The notes under the pieces: model-generated
Database searches by the model: none
Told to the model about the DNA's origin: nothing
The model's input: the letters and a program-made list of their open reading frames with translations, nothing else
Shown here: positions 43,331 through 55,600 of the stretch, piece by piece
How the letters are laid out: each line of letters starts with the position of its first letter
Numbering within the stretch: the stretch's first letter is position 1
From: Scatophagus argus
Taxonomy: Eukaryota > Chordata > Actinopteri > Scatophagidae
Direction of reading: 5' to 3'
NCBI RefSeq assembly: GCF_020382885.2
Contig: NC_058502.1
Location: 12,985,950 to 13,049,949, forward strand
DNA: 64,000 nt
Translations under genes and position numbers: made by a program

Positions 43331-44062
43331 TTTACTACGTATTAGTAATTTCATTAACAACGGGAAGGGATGAAGATGAAGAGAAACAGGGGCTGGAGGA
43401 GGAGAACTTTGGAGAACTTTGAGATGTGAGCTCGGCATCTAAAGCTCATCACTTTTAAATAACATCGAAACCCCGCATCTCCCTTGTTCTAATTTCGATT
43501 AATTCCCTAATTCTTATAGAAGGAAACCTTAAAGAGATTTTGACACTCTTTGATACCACTTACCTAAATTGACAAAACTCATAACCATGTCGGCATCGTT
43601 GAGAAAGGAGGTGTCGTGCGCTGAGGTGAGCGCGGGGCTGTGGCCTAACAGAGGGGCCGCGCGGTAAGGCTGTGCGACACGGGAGTACCCGGCGTGCTGG
43701 GGGCTGTAGTAACCTTTCCTGGACTGCCCTTGAGCTTTGGCACTGAAGCTCTTCCCTGCGCCCTGCTGCACCCCCTCCTCCTCCTCTTCCTCCACGGCCA
43801 TGGCGTTGTACAGGTCGAGCATGAACAGCGGCGCCGAGGACGCCTGCTTCCCGGGAGAGAAGGGCCTCGGGCGGTGAGGCAAGCCCAGGATGGAGAGGAT
43901 CTCTCTCTGGATCTCTCTGCGTTCGTGATTGCGCAACCTCCTGTAAATAAAACTGGAGTGCACATGGTTGTCACTTAACCCACAATGAGCGCAGGATAGA
44001 AAACTCAAGCAGCTCCACGCGAGTCCAAGTACAGCACGGTTCAAAGGTGTAAGCGCTGTCAT
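34653..44062 (-). CDS. bmp5: bone morphogenetic protein 5, complete
   Basis: Secreted TGF-beta family ligand of the BMP5/6/7/8 subgroup, signalling through BMP receptors and Smad1/5/8 in skeletal and soft-tissue patterning. Seven exons in transcript order: 44062-43564, 40888-40696, 37300-37152, 36818-36621, 35284-35208, 35057-34947, 34802-34653. They total 1377 bp, or 458 codons plus stop (human 454). A signal peptide is followed by the prodomain ([34 protein letters not shown]). A furin-type site RSVR precedes a basic linker. The C-terminal cystine-knot domain has all seven cysteines ([25 protein letters not shown]). [20 protein letters not shown] at the end is typical of this subgroup. Peculiarities: a run of six Glu in the prodomain, and a GC-AG third intron. 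Synteny with hmgcll1 and col21a1 separates it from bmp6 and bmp7. Confidence 0.97.
34947..35057 (-). CDS. bmp5: bmp5 exon 6: cystine-knot domain core
   Basis: Encodes [20 protein letters not shown] and [17 protein letters not shown] in phase 0. It includes the CxGxC knot motif and the conserved NAT glycosylation site. Donor GTGCGT. Confidence 0.98.
35208..35284 (-). CDS. bmp5: bmp5 exon 5: start of mature domain
   Basis: Encodes [20 protein letters not shown] and DLGWQ. It enters in phase 1 and leaves in phase 0. Acceptor TTTTAG, donor GTAAGA. Confidence 0.97.
35285..36620 (-). other. bmp5: bmp5 intron 4
   Basis: A 1.3-kb intron with ordinary GT-AG ends. It is AT-rich, with no element or exon I can identify. 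Confidence 0.6.
36621..36818 (-). CDS. bmp5: bmp5 exon 4: prodomain end and cleavage site
   Basis: Encodes [39 protein letters not shown], and a basic Asn/Lys/Ser-rich linker. RSVR is the likely proprotein-convertase site. It enters in phase 1 (completing the Gly of DGRS) and leaves in phase 1. Confidence 0.95.
37150..37152 (-). other. bmp5: GC splice donor of bmp5 intron 3
   Basis: The exon 3/intron 3 junction reads GATG|GCAAGT on the minus strand. Only this cut joins the reading frame to the acceptor TTCAAAG|GACGAAGT and restores the conserved V-D-G-R-S-I-N. A nearby GT (37147-37146) breaks the frame. GCAAGT is the usual consensus of the rare GC-AG class of U2 introns. Confidence 0.85.
37152..37300 (-). 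CDS. bmp5: bmp5 exon 3: prodomain
   Basis: Encodes [40 protein letters not shown] and LQLCVETVD. It enters in phase 2 and leaves in phase 1 at a GC donor. Confidence 0.93.
38690..38990 (+). repeat. Dispersed fish repeat fragment
   Basis: TTTAAAGGTACCCTGTGGAG followed by TTTTGACCACTAGTG is a phrase I recognise from a widespread fish interspersed repeat. The boundaries are approximate. Confidence 0.4.
39761..39840. repeat. (CA)n microsatellite
   Basis: About 23 CA units, then CA runs interrupted by single T substitutions, in bmp5 intron 2. It also produces a spurious poly-Thr/His reading frame. Confidence 0.97.
40696..40888 (-). CDS. bmp5: bmp5 exon 2: prodomain
   Basis: Encodes [40 protein letters not shown] and [19 protein letters not shown]. 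It enters in phase 1 and leaves in phase 2. Acceptor TTCCCAG, donor GTAAGT. Confidence 0.97.
41450..41524 (+). mobile_element. Severely 5'-truncated LINE stub with target-site duplication
   Basis: A 49-bp insert at 41463-41511 (TCCGCGACCCTGACGGATAA ... ATGGATGGATGGAGGGA) is flanked by a perfect 13-bp direct repeat, TGTAATGTCTTGA, at 41450-41462 and 41512-41524. The GATAAGCGG motif and (ATGG)n tail resemble the 3' end of fish L2-like non-LTR elements. This is the classic product of target-primed reverse transcription that aborted early. Confidence 0.85.
43298..43330. repeat. (AAT)n microsatellite
   Basis: Eleven uninterrupted AAT units in bmp5 intron 1. Confidence 0.95.
43564..44062 (-). CDS. 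bmp5: bmp5 exon 1: signal peptide and prodomain
   Basis: Starts [20 protein letters not shown], a signal peptide ending near SCAHCG. It continues with [35 protein letters not shown], a Glu-rich run after NAMAV, and [14 protein letters not shown]. Donor G|GTAAGT, phase 1. The acidic run and the following Gln/Ser-rich stretch are the least conserved part of the protein. Confidence 0.95.
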
Positions 44063-46455
44063 CGTGACAAATGGTTCACCCTGGGGTGTGAAGTTGAACT
44101 ACATCGCAGTCTGTTAGAAAAATAAAATTATTTTATCTCTGCCAATACGGAATCATAGACTTTCCATATTAGGCAGGTCGACCACCACAACTTTCACGGT
44201 GGTAACTGCGGAGGCTTTTTTTAAACCAGCCAGACCTTCTACAAATGAGCTATCAGCTTGCAGAAAAGTCGTCGCTCGTCTCCTGTGCGCGAGGTTCCTC
44301 CAGCAGTATTTACTCCTCCAGGGTCCATCCAAAGTGTCTGCACTCACCAAGTATTTATGGAGATCTGACCCCGTCCCTCACCTTACTCCTCTGTGATGCA
44401 GAAACACGTAGGTACGCCCCTAACGTCGAGGGATAACCCGGAGTTTCCAGTGGATGAAATGTTTTCAACTGTGTCGGAAATGAACACAGGGGAGCTCTCG
44501 ACTTCTGCCCAGGCTCGCATTTTACTTTCTCCCCCCCTTCTTGAGGGTGTATTGGGGCTAGTTGCCCTCTGAGTCCATCCCACACTGAACTTTTGTTTTT
44601 GCATCCACCTCTAGCGGCCGCAGTAAAACTTCCACCCGGTCCCATGATGAATGTGGCGGCTCGGGAGTGTAAAAGGAGACACTTGAAATCCGAGAGGCCG
44701 TCTTAACGAGTGAAAGAATAATGACAGAGCCTTTTAATCACCTCAAGTTATTGAAGTCCGCGTGTTTATAGCAGAGGGCTCCAGCTGCATTCAGCCCCTA
44801 CAACAAGGATCCTGTTTTTATTCTGCAAGGGTTTAAACATGATCCACTGTGATGCTGCAAAACATGATTTTATTAAACACACCAGCAAACAAGCGAGCCA
44901 ACTTCTAACGTACTGCACTTAAAAATGTAGCCTACGAAAGTACAGAAGTCCCATGTGGGAATGGGGAAGAAAACTAACACAGACTGATAAGGATACTGCA
45001 AATTAAGGATCGAGCGTCACAGGACTACTGCAGATCTCTACAGTCCACAATGAATTCCATCTTCATAATTATAAAAGCTGACTCTGAGTATACCCAAGTT
45101 AATCTAAAGCAAAGAGACTTAATGCAGAAAACTCCGCTCTCAGAGGAGCGTGAAGTAAACAATATGCTGAAGTATGCTGGGATAATTGAAAACATCAATG
45201 GTCAGGTTTCCATGTGATGGGTGGCTGCTACCCAAACTAAATAAGAAGGATGCGCCCTTCTTAGGTAACTCAAGTAACTCCCGGGCAAGCAGGGATGTTA
45301 CCCCATAGCGCCATCTAGTGTATAGAGCTACAACACTTCTGTTGTTATTTCTGACGTCTGTAACACGCACTCACTCACACAACGCCTGCAGAAATTTTCT
45401 AGCTGGAGCTGCACTGGTGTCCAAGTTTCCTAGTACTGCCTCCTTTCAGGAAAATCCAGGTGATGATCTCTCTTTGTTTCCATGGCCATTGCAGTTCATC
45501 TTTTTTGATGCTCGCAGCACACACCACACACACACAAAAAAGTTTGACAGTTTCCAGGACAGCAAATACATCGATGGTGTGATGGAGTGCTGAAATAAAG
45601 CTGAAACTCAAAAGCCCAAAGCACAGAGCAAACTAAGTTCACAAATCATTATGATATTTTAATTCTAATTTTTAAAAAAGAGGAGAAAGATTCATACAAA
45701 AGTCACTTTAACACAAAATAATAAACTTACAAAAGCTGTTTACGACATGTCATTGCTGTAACAGTTATGACTCTTATAAATAACAACAAAATATCTACAG
45801 TAATGAAAACCTCGGGAGCATAAATGACATAAAATTTCAAACTAAAATGTCACCATGTTTGTGGATGGTGAAACTTTAACTTTCTAATTGGAATAAAATG
45901 ACTTGAGAATGAATGTGTAGTGGGGGGAATACACAATATACACAATATTAGCTGTTGTAAAAGGATTTCATAAAGAGTTAAGTGCTCAACAGTCAAACTG
46001 AAAGCTTCAGGAAAACAGGCTTACAGCAGCTCACAATCAGCTACAGGAAATCAAACTCACAGTCTTGTGCTGAAACATGCCAATTTCAGACGTACTTTAT
46101 GGATAAATAATTTTCTGGACATGGAATTTATGTGTTTCTATTACAGAACATATAGCACCCAACCAATGTACCAGCTACATGAAAGGAAGCAACACCAGGG
46201 GGCAGTATGGGTAAAAAAGGAGGCATTAAAAGAGACAACTATTAATTGTCTTAACACTATTAAAACCTCAAAGCATGTTTACCAATAGAAAAAATATGAT
46301 GGGATCTAGTTCAGTTGACTTTCTGAGATCACATAAAGGGTGTTAGAAGAGGTCCGTTTTGTTTCCACAATGGAGAGAAACTGTAAAGGTGAGATCTTCC
46401 TGAGAATGGCTGTTTGTTCCACGTCAGCTCTAGACTGCAGTGATGCTGCATTACG
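44063..46455 (-). other. bmp5 promoter region and col21a1 3' flank
   Basis: 2.4 kb separating the bmp5 start from the col21a1 stop, with both genes on the minus strand. The part nearest bmp5 (44150-44700) is GC-richer, as expected for a promoter and 5' UTR. The part nearest col21a1 should be its 3' UTR; minus-strand AATAAA at 44868-44873 and an ATTAAA-type variant near 45657 are possible ends. No repeat is recognised. Confidence 0.55.
44352..44359 (-). promoter_or_regulatory. TATA-like element upstream of bmp5
   Basis: The minus strand reads CATAAATA about 290 bp upstream of the bmp5 ATG. The position would suit a core promoter with a 5' UTR of roughly 260 bp, but a single hexamer-scale match is weak evidence. 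Confidence 0.2.
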
Positions 46456-46634
46456 TCAATAGATTGGCCCTTTGCTGTAAGGATCCCGCCTCATCATGCT
46501 ACCATAGCACATGGATGGATCACACACCCCAGGCTGCCCAGGGATGCCAGGACTACCATGTTTACCCTCTGCTCCGTTTAGACCAGGGGGCCCAGGCTTA
46601 CCTGGCTTACTGTACCCTGGGGGACCCATTGGAC
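46456..46634 (-). CDS. col21a1: col21a1 last exon: end of helix and NC1
   Basis: Encodes [29 protein letters not shown], then [19 protein letters not shown] and the terminal GPIY, with TGA complement at 46456-46458. YSK breaks the Gly-X-Y register. The two cysteines probably form chain cross-links. Confidence 0.96.
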
Positions 46635-49600
46635 CTGTGAAGACAAAAATACTAAAAAATGATCAGCTCAAAAGAACAGTACACAATAGGGAAAGGTGAC
46701 ATAAAATATATCACCATGATTGGTGTTAGCTCCCTGAATAATCAGTCGCATGATTTACCTGGCAGCCCAGGTGGTCCTTGGTCTCCAACAGTGGTTCGCC
46801 CAGGGCTCCCCTTCTCACCATCTAAACCTGGTTCTCCTACAAACACAGGTGTACTTGCTCAGGCATCCTGCAAAACAGCTTTAATAATGGTGTTGACTCT
46901 GAATTTACCTTTCAGCCCGTTAATACCAGGGTGCCCTGGCCGACCTGAGTGGCCTGGCTGTCCCCTGGGGCCAGTAATTCCAGTAAGACCCCTGAGTCCC
47001 TGGGACCCTCTTGGGCCTGGAGGACCAGGAGATCCAGGCTGGCTTTGACATGTGGTACAGCTACTCTGCTGGTTGCCAAGCAATAACAAAGGCAGCTCCG
47101 CTAGGATGAGTGACAATGAAAAAATTTCAGATGTGTGTTAAAAGCACACAGAAACACATCACCAGTCAGCTTGTGTTGATACTCACACTGAAGAACCTCT
47201 CTACAGATTTGTCGAATGCGACTGTCTGACATTTCAGTTGCCTGGAATAAAAAGTGATGGATGATCTGAATTTCACTCACAGTCCATTCCACTGTGTTAG
47301 TCAACATCAGCTATAACATCATATTAAACAACGTTATTAACAGTAAAGTAGGTAGCACAATATGTAACACACATACAGGTCTTCCTTCCGGTCCAGGTGG
47401 GCCAGGTAGACCTGTGTCCCCCGTCAACCCTCGAGGCCCAGGTCGGCCTGACTGACCCGACTGTCCAGGCCGTCCCATTAGACCTTCTTGACCTCTCTGT
47501 CCTGGTTCCCCTGTTGACCCTTTCTAGCAAAAATACCACCACATTGTTAGCAATACACACAGCAGTTCAGGTTGGACATCACTACAACGATTAATGCATT
47601 CAGCTGAACATACCTCCCCTTTTTGCCCCATTGGTCCAGTGGAGCCCTGTTAATAAAAGGCAGGAAAGTCAATAAAATATAAAGCTTTCGTCCATTAGGG
47701 TTGCACAACCTCTAAGATGTGTTCTTTTGTAAGAATAGAAAATCAGCTTCAACTTCTGTCCCCAAATGCACAGAAAAAAACAACCTTGCTCATTTTCAGA
47801 GAGTATTATCTTGAAAAGATAGGGTTTAATATGCATGAAATTTTGAAGCAGACTCATTAAGGTGTTCTAGCACCACCTATGGGCTAATTAGCATCACACG
47901 TTACACTGTCATTCTGATATGTGCAGACAGGCCCTCAAGAACTTAGTTAGCCAGTTATAGTAGAAGTAAGTCATCTTTACAGGGTCAAAGAAATATGTTT
48001 GTACCAGAGATGAACTGGATAGAGAGTGGTGAAAAGAAATGTGTTGAGCAAAAATATTCAAATGGAACGAAATCACTGCACATGAATGTAGGTGTACATA
48101 TGTACATATTACATATGTATTCCAGCAAGAAATTTCAAGAAAAAAAATTCCTGCTGAACCTTGTGGTTCAGGAGTTATGAGCGAAGATTTAAGGTTTTAA
48201 TGAATTACCACATGGTGGCGCAATCCACATTGAAAACTAACACAGATGTTTTTTAGCTATTCTGCTGTGTGATAAAGACATGGACCATTCTCGAGGAACG
48301 TAATCACTATACCGCATATAGAATGTATTGCCCAGCTTTCACACAACAATAAAGGGGTCTTTATCGTACAACAGAGCTGATCAAAGAAACTCACATGATG
48401 CCCTGGTTGACCAGACTCTCCTTTTTCACCTTTCATTCCCTGGTGAAAAAACAATTACATTAATGTCATGAAGGCCTGTGAAATCAGTATTTAAAGCATC
48501 ACACTTTATTGCCTGTGTGGTACAAACGGTACTGTAGAGTACTGCAAGTTAAAACATCCATTCAAATCATGATAATTGATTTATATTAGTAGTAGTAAAT
48601 ATGGGTGTCAACACACTGATACCGATTACATTTGATTACATAATTGTGGTTACGCATTCTTGTTGTTTTCCAGAATTGATTTTGCTTTCATGACATGAAA
48701 TTGATTCAGTCCAGTGTTATGAAGAAAACAATGTTGGAAAGTGGTTAAATGGCAAATATCCAAAAGACAAAATGCAGACATGTGATTGTTTTCCAAATCC
48801 ATAATCAGTACAATAAATGAAACTTTCTTTCCACCGTATTTTTAAATACATTGATTTCCCCGTCAATTGAATTCAGGACAATGTAGACAATTTAAAGACT
48901 ACTCACGGATAACAAGTATTAGATGAGTTGCACACTGTGATGTTAATCAAACAGATCAATGGTAGTGATTTCTTCTTAATCCAACACCCAATAGTGATAA
49001 GTCACACTGGTGATATGCTCTGAACCTCTCAGTTTGAATTACCATTTCAGATTAGCATCAGTATGATCACAGTGTGATCTGCTTGGGTGATAATGTTGTC
49101 TCGAGTCTTACCGCCTCTCCTCTTTCACCTGGATTTCCTCTTTGTCCCTGATAAAACATAAAATTATGAATTATAGCTTTATAGTATGTTTTCTAGCAGC
49201 AAAACAAACAAATGTTTCAAACTATGTACAGGAAAAAATATGTCTCTCCAGGATAAATTCTTCGTGAAAACTTCTCACAGCCGACTTATTCAAGTGTCTT
49301 TTATATAAGTGATAATGTAGAAATAGAAATCACATACAGTGATGAAATTGCTGAGAAAATTACTGAATTTCTTGCTTAAATTTTCTTGCTTTTGATGTAA
49401 ATCTGTTACTGATAGGGAGGATGAGTCCTTACAACTGGAATTTTGAGCAAAATAAAATTTATAACTACATATCAGTGGAATTTTTCTGTTTGACAGGACT
49501 GAGTTAATCTGACCAGTAAGCAACAACAAATTATGAGCTTTCATCATCAAAAAACATACATCTTAAAATACTTCCACTGGATGGGAGAGGCAGCAGTGTC

Positions 49601-52600
49601 ATAATGCTGCCAGAAAAACATTATAGTAAAAAAAAAAAATACCTTGCTGCCCGTCAGGCCTGGCATGCCCGGGTGCCCTGGCTGACCTGCTCCTCCTGCT
49701 TCCCCTGGACTCCCCTTTGATGGTATTCAGTTTCAGTTTAACAAGCATTGAACAAGAACACTCTTTTTTAAATATACCATTGGATGTAAAATCTCCAGAA
49801 ACACTTTGGTAATAAACACAATATTACATAGAGTATTATGGTTCTTTAAATCAGACATAAAGCCACCTGGTTCATGTTAGATCATTTAAATAGAAACATA
49901 CCGCAAGCCCTGGTGTTCCTTGTACACCTGGACTTCCCGCTTCGCCTTTACTCCCCTTGATTAAGAAATAAAACATGTCTTACGTTACAGAAAACATACA
50001 ATGAAATAACATCCAGACCACATCGTATCACTGTATTGCAGCCTATTGTTTAATTGTCCAGTTGTCTGCTTTTTTTTTTCAGTTGAACAAGCCTCAGTAA
50101 TTGCAGTCTGAAGCTCAGCCATAAAATCAAAGTATTGCCTGCCTGTCCATAATTGAGCTTTTCACTTGTGTGCCATTTACCAATACACATTGGCTTGTTA
50201 AAGGCAGATCGGCTAATGAAAAGTGATTAGGAGGCAGAGCGTCCAGACCAGACTAGCCCAGACTGCTTACATTTCCACTAAAATTCCACTGACGAAAGCA
50301 GTACAGCCGGATCACTGCTTAATTTAGCACTGCTGCTGTGGCCAATAGGTCATTACTTGTGCTAGAGCATATTGTAGAAAAACGTTGACCAAACAAAACA
50401 TGCAGTGCTGCTGACCCAAGCAGCTCTCTGTTCATCAAATCTCCTCAAAGATTAACCATATCCAAACTAATGATGTGCACCACAATCTATGTATGGAATG
50501 TAATGTCACATTACATCACACATTCTGACCCATCATGCTTGTTATCAGCTGTTAAACTGTACTAGTTTGTACTTGGACTCATCTTAAACCATGGTGTGGC
50601 TTGGCCTGCAGCTTGACAGTTAGTGAATGCCAGCTTGTGTGGATTTATCTGTAGTTTTGACTTTTCTGGGTCTTGGTTTGAACCAGTGCACTCACAGCCC
50701 CAGGCATGTGGAGGGGTGATAAACTCATGTTATATTCAGTGCACAGTTTATCTATTTTGAAGACGGTATGAAAAGTTTTTGATATCTGTTGGGAAGCTGA
50801 TTTCAGATTCATTGTAACCTTGCATCACCAACTGTTTGAAGAAGTTCACAGGAGAAAGATTAGAAGATTACCTTGGGCCCGGTTGGTCCTGTTAAACCAG
50901 GGGCACCAGGTAAACCCATCTCACCCTGCAGGAGAGAAAGAAACTGTGTCAATATCTCTGCAGAATCAATATCAACAGGTGGAAATATACTCAGATAGAA
51001 CAAGAGCTGCTAACTTACAGGTGGTCCAGTCGATCCTTTGAAGCCCTTAGGTCCAGGGAAACCAGCTTCACCCTTAAACATTAATCATGTCAGTGGAACA
51101 TTATCATAAAGAATGATACAAAAACAATGATTTTGCAGGTACATTAGGAACTCAGGTACATTGGCATGAGCTCACCTTTTGTCCATTAAGGCCTGCAATT
51201 CCTGGTAATCCAGGCATTCCCTGAGAGTGAAGAAACAGGTTATACTATACTGCAAATAATGCCAAAAATGAAACCCTTATGTTATGTGAAATGCAGTTTT
51301 TCTGAATTGATAGTCAAAAACAGGTTCCAGTTTACTTTCCTTCACAGTGGAATAATTACTTCATTGTGTCAGTAACAACTGTAGCCAATTGCCCAATAAA
51401 AGCAACTGACTGAACTGACATTGCGCACCAAGAAATGTCTAACAAACTACACTCCCCAGTTACGGTTAGATAGTTGTAAACAGGAAAAGTGGAGAAACAT
51501 GTTTTTTGGGGGGCTTTATGAGGTTGAATTCTGGCTCATGATAGTTTTGTAAACAAAGAATATTTCATTTGATTTCCGTTTCTCCTTCTTTGGTGCAACA
51601 GTAGAAGACTGTAAGGTTTCATCAAAGTATTATCCTCGCTGAATCGTATGCCCTTCACTTGAACTGTGCATACAGTTTTCATTTTCTGATAAATGCAAAA
51701 ATACAACACTAGTTGTTATTCAATGCACTGAGGAAAAAGAACAAAAGGACAAACAAATTTATAAATAATTAATTCACTGAGGGTTTATGTGGTTCAACAC
51801 ATGCAGCAAAAATATTCTGGAAAGCCTCTTTATTTTTTTGTTTTAGTTTTTTTTTTTTTTTTTAAGATAAATGCTTGCAGATGGTTAGTGGTTGCCTCAG
51901 AGTACTGTTTGAGTTTGAGTAACATATGTGCATAGCAAATAGATTACACAGGCGAGAAGAGAGACAGAAATATAGATAGAGCCACACAAACGCTCAAAGT
52001 CAGCCTATAGGTAAAAAGTTCCCCTGTAACACTGAAGTGCTTACTTCATCTTGTTTTAACTTGAGGAAGTACAGTACTAATCCTGTCTCCTTGGAGACAT
52101 TGCAAACTCTGTTGTTCTGGCGGGGGAAAATGGCTTACAGCCTTGTGGAGCAACTGACTCATCTTTTGCAGACCCATCGCAAACTTTTGGACAACTCGTA
52201 TAATCATGATCGGTGGGGTGGCTGCAGCTGAAACACTTTCTTCCTAAAACAGATTTGCCAGAGAGCCACAGCATTCCCTCGATGAGTTACTTTCTCTGCC
52301 AGATTACAGCCTGAGCCTGCTTGTTACATAACAGGGTTATCCTGGGATGAACTACAGGGGAAATACCCCTAATTTACTGCCTGTCAGGGGTACTCTCTGC
52401 ACTGCTGACATTATGTTAACACACTGCAGTCTTACTACAGTAAAAAACATTACACACGCAATGTTGCATGATCCATAAAATCGGCTCTTGTACAGCATTT
52501 GCCTGTTTTACTCTTCTGTTACTTACAGTACTGTTTCATGTCAGTTACAATTTGTTTGAGAAAAACTTTGTAATTGTTAATGAAAACCACAACACACATA

Positions 52601-55600
52601 AAGTCCTTTTTTGCTTCGCTGAAAAGTTGAAATCAGTACGTCAGTATAGCAGCATGTTTCATATTTTATTCACGTTTGCAGTTGCTGGGAGTCCAAGTAA
52701 AGGTATAAGATGATAACAACTAAAACAAACTGGACTTCAAAATACCAAATGTGCAATAAGAAATTAAATGTGTTTATGACTCACGGGATGGCCTTCCCTT
52801 CCATCAACACCAGGAATACCACTGGCCCCAACTTCTCCCTTTATACGTAGGAGCAACGAAGACGTTATTAGTACATTTCATTTTCATCATCCCAGTGAAA
52901 AGCCCCACATACACACCACTGTCTCATACTTTCTACATGTCATGTGTGATTTATTATACGGACATCTGTCTAAAACATGGAGAACTCTTTTGATTTACAA
53001 AAGATGTCGAATGGGGTTTGGAAAAAATACAAGGGGGACACCAGTACTGCATGACTAAATTTCCATGGTTGCCAAACATCCACAGCACAGCTTTTGGGAA
53101 CAGCAAAGTCTGTTAAGCAACCTCATGGCTCTTTCATTCTCCTAATCCCAGAATGAGCTTTGTAACATATTGGTCTGTACTGTCAAAACAACCAGACCTT
53201 TAGACCGGGTCTCCCTGGAAATCCATCTTTTCCATCTCTCCCAGGTAGACCCTGAAATGAGAGAAAAGATTTTTTGAGATTATCATAGCAGATGTTTTCT
53301 GGATTTGATTCTGAATTGTATTACACATACAGGTTCTCCTGGATAACCCCGTGGCCCTGGAGGTCCTATACTTCCTTTTTCTCCCTGGAAATATCACACC
53401 ATTGAGTTAAAGCTGTTATATTTCTTGTGTCATGTTCAAGGACTGAGCAGTTTTTAGGATTATCTGCAGCCTTACCGTTTGACCAACTTTTCCTGGTATT
53501 CCTGTGATTCCTGGTAATCCTTTTGAGCCCTGAGAAAAGGGAAAAGATTTAGAAATGATTATTGTATGTGGTATAAAACTAGCTCCTACCGATCAGATTC
53601 TAAACTGGACCAGCTGGCTTGTATAGACTTTCAGACAGTAATGAATCTGCCACTCACTGACAGAATCGTGCTTGTAATACAGGCAGCTAGCAAAACACAC
53701 ACAGGTTATACAGTGTGGAATAAGAGCACTTCATAGACCCACTGTAATGTCCACATTGTTGAAAACACGCAGTTAGTGTCTGACATGAGTCAGAAGTGGT
53801 CTTATTTTTCTAGGGTAGACAACGAATTTAGCAACTATTTGGACTGAAACTGGAGTGACATGTTTCACTGCGTCATTCTGGCATTAAAATTGCACTGGTT
53901 GACCTAAAACTTGACTTTAATTAAGGACCTGTTTAACTGTGCCAAAAGTTGAGAGCAAAATTCGTCACTGTATTTTCACATTTGTGGGGCAGGACATTGC
54001 ATCATTTATTTTCTTAGATTTTGCATTCCATCATTGAAAAATATGCTAATCAACTCAAGAGGGACCTAATGACTGGACAGCATAAAAACCAAATGACGTA
54101 TTCACCACAGGCTGGCTCAGGGACATTTGTGAGCGACAGTATTTTTATTGCGGTTCCATTTGCAGAAATATTTTTCATATATGAAGACATTTTATCCAAA
54201 GTGCAGACAGTTTATTTCTTTCAGATTGAGCTGAATTCAATTTTCAGTTAAGAAACAGGTCTCAGGAACAGGTGTTCATGTTCCACTGGTGTCAAAGCAC
54301 ATAAAACATCTCTCCAGCTGTGGCTGTAGCTGCAGTTATGTTTGCTAGAGGAATTCCAGGCCAAAACAAACGAGCTACAGGATTTAGAGGCTCAGTGTGA
54401 CACTGACTAGCCAGGGGAGTAAAGATGGAAGCCAAGTGGTTGTCTATGTGCTGTGCTTGTCTTTGCAAATGTTAGAGAGTTTCAGTTTGTGTGACAACAT
54501 GAAGAACAAAAACATGGACAGCCTCTAAAGTAGACAGTGTAAGCAGTAACAGATTTGTTCACACATATCAGCTGTGTAGGAAAACCTGTTTTCAGAAGGC
54601 AGATTAGGAGCTTTGTCTAAAAGCTACATTCACCTCCCAAGCCGGTTGTGGGTTTCCTATTAGGGATGCTGATTTCCATCACAATGTATGCTGCCAAAGT
54701 AGTGTTAATGAACTACAGAGATCAATAGCCCAGGCTGGACAAACACATAATTTGTAATAAATTGTTTCTTCAAAGGTGATGAACTTGGTCATGAACAAGT
54801 ATCACAGTGAACAGACTGTGAATACTCAAACAGAGCTGATGTTTTTGGCAAGCAGTCTGTCTTCCTCTTGTGTCCTTGAATTATACGCTAAGTTCTGACT
54901 TAATTTAGCAGACATCTTATGTTTCTGTTCTCTAGATCCTGTGCCAGGAAAATGAGACTACACCCACGGGTGGTCTTACTGTATGGGATCAATTTGGAAA
55001 GGTAGATGTAAACGTGTGTATATCCAAAGAAAATCATCTCTTACACTGCAAGACAAGTATTTCTTCCAACTTTGGGAGAAGCTGAAGTGGCTCCCTGCTG
55101 ATTGAAGACATGGTGTATGGATATTTAGTGCATAGACCAAACATTTTGGCTAACATGAAGGACTTTTTAAAATCATATGCCAAATGGCTAGACAACTGCA
55201 TCAGAGCTTTTTATTGTTTCATAAAGGGGGATGCTTAACATACTTTTGCATGATTCTGTGACACAGTGTTGATCAGTCCACAACCGTGGTGCAGACTGAA
55301 ATATTACAAAAAAAGAGTACATGGATTGCTAAGACATTTTGTGAGGGTTGTCAGGGTCCACAGAGTAAGATATCTACTGACATTGGTGATCCCCTGACTT
55401 TTCCACTTGCACACCCAGTCTTGCTTTGCCAACAAAGAAATGATGGAAAATCACTAGCAGTGCACCTTCTAGATTCTCATCTCAACATTCAGGAGGCCTC
55501 AGACTGTTACCACTAATCAGATGTCTAATTATAGGATTTTAAAAGAGCACTAGACCAATAAAAGCCACAGTCCTTTCATGGTTTAAGTATAACTGGAAAT

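Larger units (their letters stand above)
40889..43563 (-). other. bmp5: bmp5 intron 1 (2.7 kb)
   Basis: Contains a 49-bp retroelement stub with a target-site duplication (41463-41511) and an (AAT)n run at 43298-43330. The remainder is unremarkable AT-rich intron. Confidence 0.6.

Noticed and set aside
43645-43978. Long reading frames on both strands overlapping bmp5 exon 1 (109 and 94 codons)
   Set aside because: They are Arg/Pro- or Leu-rich shadows of the GC-rich bmp5 frame, with no family similarity.
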